Under the pieces are notes generated by a model. That model had not been told where the DNA came from and did no database searches. It saw nothing but the letters and a program-made list of their open reading frames with translations. The position numbers were made by a program, and so were the translations under genes. Shown piece after piece: positions 1 to 6,755 of a stretch of DNA of 10,412 nt (positions are counted from its first letter, which is position 1; each line of letters opens with the position of its first letter). This DNA is from Conchiformibius kuhniae DSM 17694. GTDB lineage: Bacteria; Pseudomonadota; Gammaproteobacteria; Burkholderiales; Neisseriaceae. Location: positions 97,690 through 108,101 of the forward strand of contig NZ_KE386799.1 in NCBI RefSeq assembly GCF_000428785.1. Direction: 5' to 3'.

Positions 1-110
1 TCGGATATAAGTCCATCCGCTTTATCAGCTTGGGCGATTGGCTGTTTTTGCTGATTGCCAACAATATTGTACTTGTTGTTTGGTATTTCATTTGTTTGAA
101 AGGATACTGA
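1..110 (+). CDS. C-terminal end of a membrane protein (partial)
   Basis: Reading from base 3, an open frame of 35 codons runs in from outside the window and stops with TGA at 108-110. Its last 25 or so residues (LGDWLFLLIANNIVLVVWYF and on) form one strongly hydrophobic segment ending in a short basic/aromatic tail, so the protein probably ends with a transmembrane helix. The stop overlaps the ATG of the next gene by one base (TGATG), a typical arrangement for translational coupling, which supports this as the true reading frame. The visible part is too short to assign a family. Confidence 0.55.
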   Translation, partial: GYKSIRFISLGDWLFLLIANNIVLVVWYFICLKGY

Positions 111-556
111 TGATGAAGTTCCAATCTGCATTGGCAGCATTGCTCTTGGTTGTTTCATTGCCCGCGCTGGCTGCAGACTTTAATCCCGTCAAGGGCAGTT
201 ACGGAACTTGGTATGGTACGGATAACCATGCTCTGAACATCGACGCAAAGGGCATTGGACATATTGCCGAAGCCCCAAAGCGGTGTCGCCAAAAAAAGAA
301 CGGTTTTATCCATGAAAGGGTTGATATTTCAGGAAAACAATTGCTGAAAGACATCAAAACCAGCATGGAATACAGCGATGACAAAGACATTAGCCAGCTT
401 GAAGCATTGATTGACCCCAAGCGAACCTATATGCGCCTTAACGGGGCATTGAGCTGTGGCGATGGTTTGCAATCGTTTATCTATGTCAATGACAAAGTGT
501 CCATCGGTATGCTTGCCGCGCCCGAAGATTTTTACTATATCCTTATCAAACGCTAA
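110..556 (+). CDS. Small secreted (periplasmic) protein of unknown function
   Basis: The product is 148 residues if it starts at the ATG at 110; the ATG at 113 is the alternative. I preferred 110 over the longer frame from base 38 because GAAAGGA at 98-104 sits 5 bases ahead and because residues 1-22 then form a clean signal peptide (MMK, hydrophobic core, cleavage after ALAA). The mature part is about 126 residues with two cysteines, in KRCRQ and LSCGDG, which could form a disulfide in the periplasm. It is rich in lysine and aspartate and shows no lipobox or further membrane segment. I recognise no family. It overlaps the preceding membrane-protein gene by one base, so the two are probably co-expressed, and its transcription ends at the hairpin at 617-650. 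Confidence 0.75.
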   Translation: MMKFQSALAALLLVVSLPALAADFNPVKGSYGTWYGTDNHALNIDAKGIGHIAEAPKRCRQKKNGFIHERVDISGKQLLKDIKTSMEYSDDKDISQLEALIDPKRTYMRLNGALSCGDGLQSFIYVNDKVSIGMLAAPEDFYYILIKR

Positions 557-616
557 AGCCTTTACTTTTTATGTCGGAAAACCCACCCCATCATCAGGCG
601 CTTAAACGCACGGCAC

Positions 617-650
617 AAAAAACCCTGCCCGATTGAAGGCAGGGTTTTTT
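617..650. terminator. Bidirectional intrinsic terminator
   Basis: CCCTGCC at 623-629 pairs perfectly with GGCAGGG at 638-644 around an 8-base loop. The stem is flanked by six A on the left (617-622) and six T on the right (645-650), so it gives a GC stem plus T-run on both strands. It lies between the convergent gene ends at 556 (plus) and 665 (minus) and can serve both. Confidence 0.93.
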
Positions 651-664
651 GTATGATGCGGCAA

Positions 665-1417
665 TCAGGCTTGCCGCCAAAAATCTTGCACCGCCGCGCT
701 GTGCGGATAAGCGGTCAAATCCACCTGTAGCGGGGTGATGCTGATAAAACCGCGCTCGGTGGCGGCAAAATCCGTGCCGTCTTCGTTGTCGGACACCGCG
801 CCCGCAGGCCCAATCCAATAAATCGCATCACCACGCGGGTCGGTGGCGGGAATCACGTTTTGAATGTGGTGGCGCCGTCCCAAACGGGTGATTTTGATGC
901 CCTGAATGTCATCGGGGGCAACGGCGGGAATATTGACGTTCCACAGCACGGGCGCTGCGGGCGGGCTTTTGAGCAGGTGCGCCAGCAAACGCCATGCTGC
1001 CCGTTCCGCCGTTTCCGCGTGGGCGGCGAAATCGGTGCTGTCCAGCGAAAAGGCAACGGCGGGAATGCCCATCAAAAACGCTTCCGTTGCCGCCGCCACC
1101 GTGCCGGAATACAGCGTGTCGTCGCCCATGTTCGCGCCATGGTTGATGCCCGACAGCACCAAATCGGGTTGGCACGCTTCCGGCAAGATGTGCAAGCCCA
1201 TGTGAATGCAGTCGGTGGGCGTGCCGTTTACGTAATAAAAGCCATTGTCCGCGCTGCGGATGCGCAAGGGGCGGTCGAGCGTGAGCGAGTTGCTCGCGCC
1301 ACTGCGGTTGCGTTCGGGCGCAACCACGCGCACATTGGCAAACTCCGCCGCCACCCGTGCCAAAATGTTGATGCCCTGTGCGCGGTAGCCGTCGTCGTTG
1401 GCAATCAAAATATTCAT
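665..1417 (-). CDS. surE: 5'/3'-nucleotidase SurE
   Basis: SurE is a metal-dependent phosphatase that removes phosphate from nucleoside 5'- and 3'-monophosphates in the cytoplasm and is linked to stationary-phase survival. The product is 250 residues, the normal family length. The N-terminus MNILIANDDG carries the two metal-binding aspartates D8 and D9. S39 lies in the APERNRSGAS block and N92 in SGINHGANMGDDTLYSGT; together these are the known metal site. GTPTDC (65-70) is also a family motif. I chose the ATG at 1417 because AAAGGA precedes it by about 6 bases on the minus strand; a TTG one codon upstream lies too close to that site. The gene converges on the small secreted-protein gene and shares its terminator, and it runs divergently from lbpB. 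No damage is visible. Confidence 0.96.
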   Translation of the reverse strand: MNILIANDDGYRAQGINILARVAAEFANVRVVAPERNRSGASNSLTLDRPLRIRSADNGFYYVNGTPTDCIHMGLHILPEACQPDLVLSGINHGANMGDDTLYSGTVAAATEAFLMGIPAVAFSLDSTDFAAHAETAERAAWRLLAHLLKSPPAAPVLWNVNIPAVAPDDIQGIKITRLGRRHHIQNVIPATDPRGDAIYWIGPAGAVSDNEDGTDFAATERGFISITPLQVDLTAYPHSAAVQDFWRQA

Positions 1418-1442
1418 CAAAATTCCTTTTCGGTTTGAGACC

Positions 1443-1502
1443 CCGCCGTTTACGGCGGTAAAATCGTTTGTTTATTCGGTCGGGGCGCAAACCCGCCCGA
1501 AT
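1443..1502. other. Two adjacent hairpins upstream of surE
   Basis: ATTCGG-T-CGGG (1474-1484) pairs with CCCG-C-CCGAAT (1492-1502) around GCGCAAA, giving ten base pairs and one mismatch. CCGCCG (1443-1448) pairs perfectly with CGGCGG (1453-1458) around TTTA. On the minus strand both lie just ahead of surE, the nearer one ending about 25 bases before its ATG, with an A/T-rich spacer between them. They may be a transcript leader structure, or terminators for upstream minus-strand transcription. No gene is needed to explain them, and I found no coding sequence from 1418 to 1746. Confidence 0.5.
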
Positions 1503-1655
1503 CAGGGCAAGGCATGGGACTGTGCTTGATGTGCCGCCCTGTGCGTTGAAACAGCGTCCTTACCTGCGGCGTTTGTCGCGTCAAAAAGCACGGATTGTAC
1601 GTGAAATGCGCCCGCCGCCCAAGTCTGTGTGATTTAACCAAAACACACAATTTCT

Positions 1656-1684
1656 TTGCATACTGCGGTTTTGTGTGGTAAATT
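1656..1684 (+). promoter_or_regulatory. Promoter of the lbpB-lbpA-slam cluster
   Basis: TTGCAT at 1656-1661 (five of six to the -35 consensus) is followed after 17 bases by TAAATT at 1679-1684 (a good -10), preceded by TGG, an extended -10 arrangement. Transcription would begin near 1691, leaving a leader of about 56 bases before the lbpB start. Nothing else in the 1418-1746 gap looks like a better promoter for lbpB. Confidence 0.65.
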
Positions 1685-1689
1685 GTTTT

Positions 1690-1708
1690 AAGAATGATTT
1701 GCATTTTT
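1690..1708 (+). promoter_or_regulatory. Candidate Fur-binding site
   Basis: The 19 bases AAGAATGATTTGCATTTTT match the Fur consensus at 12 of 19 positions, with the core AATGAT and CATT half-sites intact. The site starts 6 bases after the -10 element and covers the expected transcription start, where bound Fur-iron would block RNA polymerase. Iron repression is established for lactoferrin receptor genes in Neisseria; its operation here is inferred from position and sequence. Confidence 0.55.
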
Positions 1709-1746
1709 TCTTTGGATTGCCCGTGCCTGCGGGCAAGGAAACCGTC

Positions 1747-3636
1747 ATGAAGTCCACATTTTCCGGTAAAAATCTTTTGTTGTGCCTGCTGTTGTCTGCG
1801 TGCGCGGGCGGCAGTTTCGATGTCGACCCTGTGGTGGTGGTCAGTCCGCCGCCGCCGGACGACCGCGCCAATTTGCTGAAAGATGCCGACACCCCGCCCA
1901 AAATTTCCGCGCCCGAAGCCGAAGGCTTTATGAAGCCCGCTTTGGGCTACAGCATGCCGATTCTGCGCCGCAACAAATCGCGTACCGATGCGGCAGGCAA
2001 GGAAATTGCCAACGGCAAACAGGCGGAAGAGCATTTGCTGCTCAAGCCGTCCGACATCCGCGCCCTGCACCCCACCGACATCGTTGCCGCACCGCATCGG
2101 GACGAATTGGCAAAACGCCAGCCCGATGCGGGGGTGGACGTGTCCACGCCCGCGCAGCGCGGCTATCAATTTGTGCATGCGGGCTATTTGGTTAGCGACA
2201 AGTTTGATTCTTCAGTTGAATTTGATAGGCGCAAGGGCATTGATTACGAAGGCAGCGAAGGCTATGTGTTTTATCAGGGACGCAACCCCGCGCAAGCCTT
2301 GCCGAGCCAAACCGTGCGCTATGAAGGGCATTGGGATTTCGTTACCGATGTCAAACGCCACCGCACCAATTTGTTTCACAACGGTGATGAGGGCGGTGCC
2401 GAGATTGTTGGCGGCGGTAGGCAAATGGGTTTTGAAGATTTGTATGGCGAAAGCACCGGTGCGGTGGGCATGGCGGAAATCGATGTTGCCAAAGACAAAA
2501 AACTCGGCTTTCGCGCCCGCCAGCATTTGAGTGAGTTTGAAGTGGATTTTGCCAACAAATCTTTGACCGGCAAGCTGAACTACCGTCCCCATCAGCCGAT
2601 AACCGGCGACCCCGACCTGCCCGTGCGTACCCGCTACACCATTGATGCCAAAATCAACGGCAACCGCTTTAGCGGCAAGGTCAAAGCGGTGGACAGGGAA
2701 AATCCGCGCAATTACTTCTTTCTTGCCGATTCGGATTTTCTGGAAGGCGGTTTTTACGGCGGGCGCGGTGAGGAGCTGGCGGGCAAATTCTTGGCAAACG
2801 ACAACTCCCTGTTCGGCGTGTTTGCCGCCAAGCAGGACAATCCTGCCGATGCCGAAAAAATCACCGATGCCTACGACATCAACATCAGCAGCAGCGATGC
2901 GGTCGCGCTGCGCCCGATGTCCAATTTCGGCAGTGCCGACAAGCTGCTGGTGGACGGCGAAACCCTGTCGCTGCTGCCCGACAACAACGAATTGCTGACA
3001 CGGCGGGACGTAACCCTGCCTTCGGGGCGCGAAGTGGGCGTAACCGTGTGCTGCGGCAATTTGTCGTATCTGAAATTCGGTCATATGCGTAAAACCAAGC
3101 TGGCGGACGACCCCGCGCCCGTTGCTGCCGGTGCGGACGATGTTGCCACCGACAGTGCCGCTTTTAGCGGCGCACCCTACGGCTCGTTCCTGTTTGTGCA
3201 GGGCGAGCGCACCCGCAGTGCCGATATGCCTGCGGAAGACGGTGCAACCTATCGCGGCACGTGGGACGGCTTCAGCATGAAAAACATCGCGTGGCGCAGC
3301 CTGCCCGGTTCGGGCACGGCGGAATTTAAAGTGGATTTCGGCACGAAAGACGTGAGCGGACGTTTGACCGAAACCAACGGCGTGCGCCCCGCTTTCTACA
3401 TCGATGCCAAAATTCAGGGCAACGGCTTTGCCGGCACGGTACGCACCCATGCGGACGGCATCAACCTCGACCCCGGCCGCGAAGGCAACAGCCCCAAACT
3501 GCTGTTCCGCGATGTTGCCGTGCAGGGCGGTTTTTACGGGCCAAAAGCACTGGAATTGGGCGGCACGTTTTTCAACGACGAACACAAAACGGGCGCGGTA
3601 TTCGGCGCCAAACGTCAGGTATCTGGCGACAAATAA
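1747..3636 (+). CDS. lbpB: Lactoferrin-binding protein B, surface lipoprotein
   Basis: LbpB is the lipid-anchored co-receptor that captures host lactoferrin on the cell surface for LbpA. The product is 629 residues from the ATG at 1747, with AAGGAA 6 bases ahead. The signal peptide ends in lipobox LSAC, lipidated at C19. A Val/Pro-rich anchor follows (27-60), then the N-lobe (handle to about 210, barrel about 225-365, ending LEGGFYGG and ANDNSLFGVFAAKQ) and the C-lobe (about 390-625, ending GGFYGPK and GAVFGAKRQ). I call LbpB rather than TbpB from recalled similarity to meningococcal LbpB: LRRN..KEIANGKQAEE (74-95), VTDVKRHR (199-206), DKLLVDGE, LTETNGVRPAF (540-550) and ADGINL. Unusually, the long Asp/Glu-rich inserts of LbpB are absent: 451-478 is short and only mildly acidic, and none lies near 610. 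TbpB is the alternative. It is 18 bases ahead of lbpA. Confidence 0.85.
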   Translation: MKSTFSGKNLLLCLLLSACAGGSFDVDPVVVVSPPPPDDRANLLKDADTPPKISAPEAEGFMKPALGYSMPILRRNKSRTDAAGKEIANGKQAEEHLLLKPSDIRALHPTDIVAAPHRDELAKRQPDAGVDVSTPAQRGYQFVHAGYLVSDKFDSSVEFDRRKGIDYEGSEGYVFYQGRNPAQALPSQTVRYEGHWDFVTDVKRHRTNLFHNGDEGGAEIVGGGRQMGFEDLYGESTGAVGMAEIDVAKDKKLGFRARQHLSEFEVDFANKSLTGKLNYRPHQPITGDPDLPVRTRYTIDAKINGNRFSGKVKAVDRENPRNYFFLADSDFLEGGFYGGRGEELAGKFLANDNSLFGVFAAKQDNPADAEKITDAYDINISSSDAVALRPMSNFGSADKLLVDGETLSLLPDNNELLTRRDVTLPSGREVGVTVCCGNLSYLKFGHMRKTKLADDPAPVAAGADDVATDSAAFSGAPYGSFLFVQGERTRSADMPAEDGATYRGTWDGFSMKNIAWRSLPGSGTAEFKVDFGTKDVSGRLTETNGVRPAFYIDAKIQGNGFAGTVRTHADGINLDPGREGNSPKLLFRDVAVQGGFYGPKALELGGTFFNDEHKTGAVFGAKRQVSGDK

Positions 3637-3654
3637 GCATTGAGGAGCATCACG

Positions 3655-6612
3655 GTGAGCAAATCCCGCAAGAAGCAACCCCCCGCCGCCCGCAAGCGTC
3701 TGGTTTTTTGTCCGAAAGCCTTAAGCCTGCTGCTGGCTGCGGCATTGTGTGGCAACGTTTACGCAGACGGCGGAAAAACCGCCAAAACCGCGCCTTCGGG
3801 CAATGGTACGGAGCTGAAAGGCATCAGCGTCAAGGGCAGCAAACGCACCCGCACCCACCGCCGCGAAAAAGACATTACCGGCTTGGGCAAAGTCATCAAA
3901 ACATCGGAAACGCTGGACAAACAGCAAGTCATCGACATCCGCGACTTGGTGCGCTACGACCCCGGCGTGGCGGTGGTGGAGCAGGGGCGCGGCGCCAGCT
4001 CGGGCTACTCCATGCGCGGCGTGGACAAAAACCGCGTTGCCACCACGGTGGACGGCATTGCCCAAATCCAGTCCTACACCGTGCAGGGCAACCGTCCGGG
4101 CAGTGGCGCGATTAACGAAATCGAATACGAAAACATCGCTTCGGTGGAAATCAGCAAAGGCGCCAGCTCGTCCGAATACGGAAGCGGCTCGCTCGGCGGC
4201 GCGGTGGGCTTCCGCACCAAAGAAGCAGATGATTTGATTGAAGACGGGCGCAACTGGGGCGTACGCAGCAAAACCGCCTACAGCAGCAAAAACCGCCAAT
4301 TGCTCAATTCATTGGGCGCGGCATTCCGCTTGGGCGGCTTTGAGGGCTTGGCGCAATACACCGCACGGCGCGGCGAAGCCGCGCGTCCCCACACCGATGC
4401 GACAAAAGGCACGGTGTACGAATTCCGCCGTTTGGGCGGGTTTGTGAGTGCATACAATTTGCAGCAGCCCGATGACGACGGCGGCTTCAAGCGCAACAGC
4501 ACCTATTTTATTTTGGCAGACGAATGTGCCGACCCCGTCAAACTGACGGGCTGTGCCGAGCCGCGCGCCACCGCCCAAGTGACCAACGACAAGCTCACCA
4601 CCGGTTCGTTGCTGCCCTCCGAGCTGACCGACAAACAAAAAGAGCTGTTTGCCAAAACCCGCAGCGTTACCGAGCGCGTCAGCCCGAAAGAATACACGGG
4701 CGAAGGGCGCGTGTTGCCCGACCCCCTGCAATACCGCACCGGCTCGTGGCTGCTGCGCGGCGGCTACAGCTTCAGCCCCAAGCACAGCATCAACGCCGTG
4801 TTCGAGCATACCAAACAACGCTACGACACCCGCGACATGACCGTGCCGGCATATTATCCCTATGATATGAAGAAAGACGGCTGGGCAGTGGCGCATGGCA
4901 TTTACAAACAAGGTGAAAACATTCTTGACAGCCTGTATTTGGCGAAATTCAAAAGCGGAGAAAGCTCAGACGGTGGCATCAGCAAAGCACCCGAAATCGA
5001 CAATGCCGTAGGCTTGAAATGGACACGCGCCGAATACACGGACGAACGCCACAAAAAACAACGCTGGGGCATACACTACCGCTACCAAAATCCCGCCAAA
5101 AACGGCGTGATTGACACCGCGCAAATCGGTTTCGACCGCCAAAGCATCAACATCGACAACCTGTTGCACGGGCGCAATTGCAGCGTCTATCCCCATGCCG
5201 ACCGCAATTGCCAAGTCAGCACCGACAAACCTTGGTCGCATGTCAATTTCGAGTCCAACCGCTACCGCGAACAGCACAACCTGTTCCGCATGGAAGCGTC
5301 CAAAGACCTGCGCTGGGGCATCAGCCGCCACCGCTTGAGCGCGACCGCAGGCATCGACCGCTTTCAGTCCGTTTTGAACCGCGACAGCTTGGGGCGCGTA
5401 TTTTCCACACAGGAATACGAATCCGTTGCGGCACCGGACGGCAAACACCGCAACGGCGAATACGACAAACCCGCCATCTACCGCAAAAACGCCCCGCAAA
5501 TCGTGCATTGGGACGGCTGTAAAGAAAATTTGTCGTCTTATTACGCCTGCGGCGAGCGTTTGATTACGGGCAACAATCTGTTTTTCGGCTTGCGCAACAA
5601 CATGTCGTTCGGTCAGTATGTGGATTTGGGTTTGGGCGTGCGCTACGACCGCCACACCTTCCGTTCCGATGACCAGTGGACGGGGAAGGGCAATTACCGC
5701 AATTGGTCGTGGAACACGGGCTTGGTGGTGAAGCCTACCGCCAATATTGCCTTGTCGTACCGCGCTTCGAGCGGCTACCGCGTGCCGAGTTTCCAAGAGT
5801 TGTTCGGCTACCGCTTGCCGGGCAACCGCGTGGGCGAAGACAACAAATTCCACCGCCCCACCAAGGTATCGCCGGAAAAATCGCTCAACCACGAATGGGG
5901 TCTGACCCTGCGCGGCGCGGCGGGTACGCTGGAATTGACCCAGTTCGACAACCGTTACAAAGGCTTGATTGCACGCGGCACGCGCTATTATCCGGTGAAG
6001 TTTAACGATGATGTGGTGCGCAATCACCCTTTCCAAAATTATTACAATGTGCAGGACGTGCGTTTGGGCGGCACGAACATTGCCGCACGTTTGGAAGGCA
6101 ACGGCATTTGGGACAAAATTCCGGACGGGCTGTATGCCACCGCCGCCTACAACCGCATCAAGCCCAAATCGGTCAGCAATCGTGCGGGTTTTTCGGGGGT
6201 GCAGAGCTATCTGTTTGACATGATTCAGCCTTCACGCTATATTTTGGGCATGGGCTACGACCACCCCGAGAAAAAATGGGGCGCAAACCTGACCTTTACC
6301 TACTCGAAGCCGAAAAATCCCGATGAGCTGATGACGTCTTATCAGGGCGGTTCGGGAACGGTGAATGTGGGCGCGAGCAAGTATTCTTCGCGGGCGTGGA
6401 AAACCACTGATGTGTCCGCTTATTACAGCCCGCGCAAAAACATGACGTTGCGCGCTTCGGTTTATAATGTGGGCAATTACCGTTATGTAACGTGGGAGGC
6501 GTTGCGCCAGACTTCTTCAGGGGCGGTGAACAAGCATCAGGAAGGCGGAAATTATGCGCGTTATGCCGCGCCGGGGCGCAATGCGGCCGTGTCGCTGGAG
6601 CTGAAGTTCTGA
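3655..6612 (+). CDS. lbpA: Lactoferrin-binding protein A, TonB-dependent outer-membrane receptor
   Basis: LbpA is the outer-membrane channel that binds lactoferrin, extracts its iron and imports it with TonB energy. I place the start at GTG 3655 because GAGGAG (3642-3647) lies 7 bases ahead; an in-frame TTG at 3640 would precede that site. The product is 985 residues: signal peptide to about 37 (NVYA), a TonB-box-like stretch at 54-60 (LKGISVK), a plug at about 75-195 with EIEYE at 155-159, the iron-handling motif known from TbpA, and a 22-strand-type barrel ending in LELKF. Cysteines come in close pairs (291/300, 509/519, 622/632), typical of loop disulfides in this family. Blocks such as FRTKEADDLI (186-195), NCSVYPHADRNC and NRIKPKSVSNR match recalled meningococcal LbpA better than TbpA. 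TbpA is the alternative. It follows lbpB at 18 bases and is surely co-transcribed. Confidence 0.88.
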   Translation: MSKSRKKQPPAARKRLVFCPKALSLLLAAALCGNVYADGGKTAKTAPSGNGTELKGISVKGSKRTRTHRREKDITGLGKVIKTSETLDKQQVIDIRDLVRYDPGVAVVEQGRGASSGYSMRGVDKNRVATTVDGIAQIQSYTVQGNRPGSGAINEIEYENIASVEISKGASSSEYGSGSLGGAVGFRTKEADDLIEDGRNWGVRSKTAYSSKNRQLLNSLGAAFRLGGFEGLAQYTARRGEAARPHTDATKGTVYEFRRLGGFVSAYNLQQPDDDGGFKRNSTYFILADECADPVKLTGCAEPRATAQVTNDKLTTGSLLPSELTDKQKELFAKTRSVTERVSPKEYTGEGRVLPDPLQYRTGSWLLRGGYSFSPKHSINAVFEHTKQRYDTRDMTVPAYYPYDMKKDGWAVAHGIYKQGENILDSLYLAKFKSGESSDGGISKAPEIDNAVGLKWTRAEYTDERHKKQRWGIHYRYQNPAKNGVIDTAQIGFDRQSINIDNLLHGRNCSVYPHADRNCQVSTDKPWSHVNFESNRYREQHNLFRMEASKDLRWGISRHRLSATAGIDRFQSVLNRDSLGRVFSTQEYESVAAPDGKHRNGEYDKPAIYRKNAPQIVHWDGCKENLSSYYACGERLITGNNLFFGLRNNMSFGQYVDLGLGVRYDRHTFRSDDQWTGKGNYRNWSWNTGLVVKPTANIALSYRASSGYRVPSFQELFGYRLPGNRVGEDNKFHRPTKVSPEKSLNHEWGLTLRGAAGTLELTQFDNRYKGLIARGTRYYPVKFNDDVVRNHPFQNYYNVQDVRLGGTNIAARLEGNGIWDKIPDGLYATAAYNRIKPKSVSNRAGFSGVQSYLFDMIQPSRYILGMGYDHPEKKWGANLTFTYSKPKNPDELMTSYQGGSGTVNVGASKYSSRAWKTTDVSAYYSPRKNMTLRASVYNVGNYRYVTWEALRQTSSGAVNKHQEGGNYARYAAPGRNAAVSLELKF

Positions 6613-6637
6613 CGGGCATTTGATGACATGATGCGGG

Positions 6638-6657
6638 GCGTTTGGGCTTTCAAACGC
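6638..6657 (+). other. Hairpin just after lbpA
   Basis: GCGTTTG (6638-6644) pairs perfectly with CAAACGC (6651-6657) around GGCTTT, 25 bases after the lbpA stop. The following bases are only moderately T-rich, so it is at best a weak terminator. It could act as an attenuator or an RNA-stability element between lbpA and slam. Confidence 0.4.
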
Positions 6658-6699
6658 GCCGCTTTCTTTGGTTTGGGCGGGGCGAATCCCGTCCGCATC

Positions 6700-6727
6700 G
6701 GGGCAGCGCACGGCGTTGTGCCGCCCC
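6700..6727 (+). other. GC-rich hairpin ahead of slam
   Basis: GGGGC (6700-6704) pairs with GCCCC (6723-6727), and inside it GCAC (6708-6711) pairs with GTGC (6718-6721) around GGCGTT. It ends 15 bases before the slam ribosome-binding site (AAGGA at 6743-6747). In a long lbp transcript it would stand at the end of the lbpA-slam gap and could set slam output or mark a processing site. Confidence 0.4.
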
Positions 6728-6755
6728 GTGTGTCGAAACATTAAGGATATGGATT

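Noticed and set aside
1833..1858. GTG and CCG triplet runs early in lbpB as a phase-variation switch
   Set aside because: The runs are about four units long and in triplets, so slippage would change only the number of Val or Pro residues and would not break the frame.
1450..2178. Long minus-strand open frame across the surE-lbpB gap and the start of lbpB
   Set aside because: It overlaps the lbp promoter, the lipobox region and two hairpins, has low-complexity Arg/His/Gly-rich content with no domain, and is explained as a shadow of GC-rich coding sequence.
2212..3678. Large minus-strand open frame opposite lbpB, and similar ones opposite lbpA, slam and the TerC gene
   Set aside because: They are antisense frames of well-identified genes, rich in Ala, Val, His and Gly as expected from the reverse complement, and none shows a domain or a convincing start.
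1747..6612. tbpB-tbpA (transferrin receptor) as the identity of the receptor pair
   Set aside because: The fold and gene order fit both systems, but several blocks in both proteins agree better with recalled meningococcal LbpB and LbpA. It remains the main alternative and a tree would settle it.
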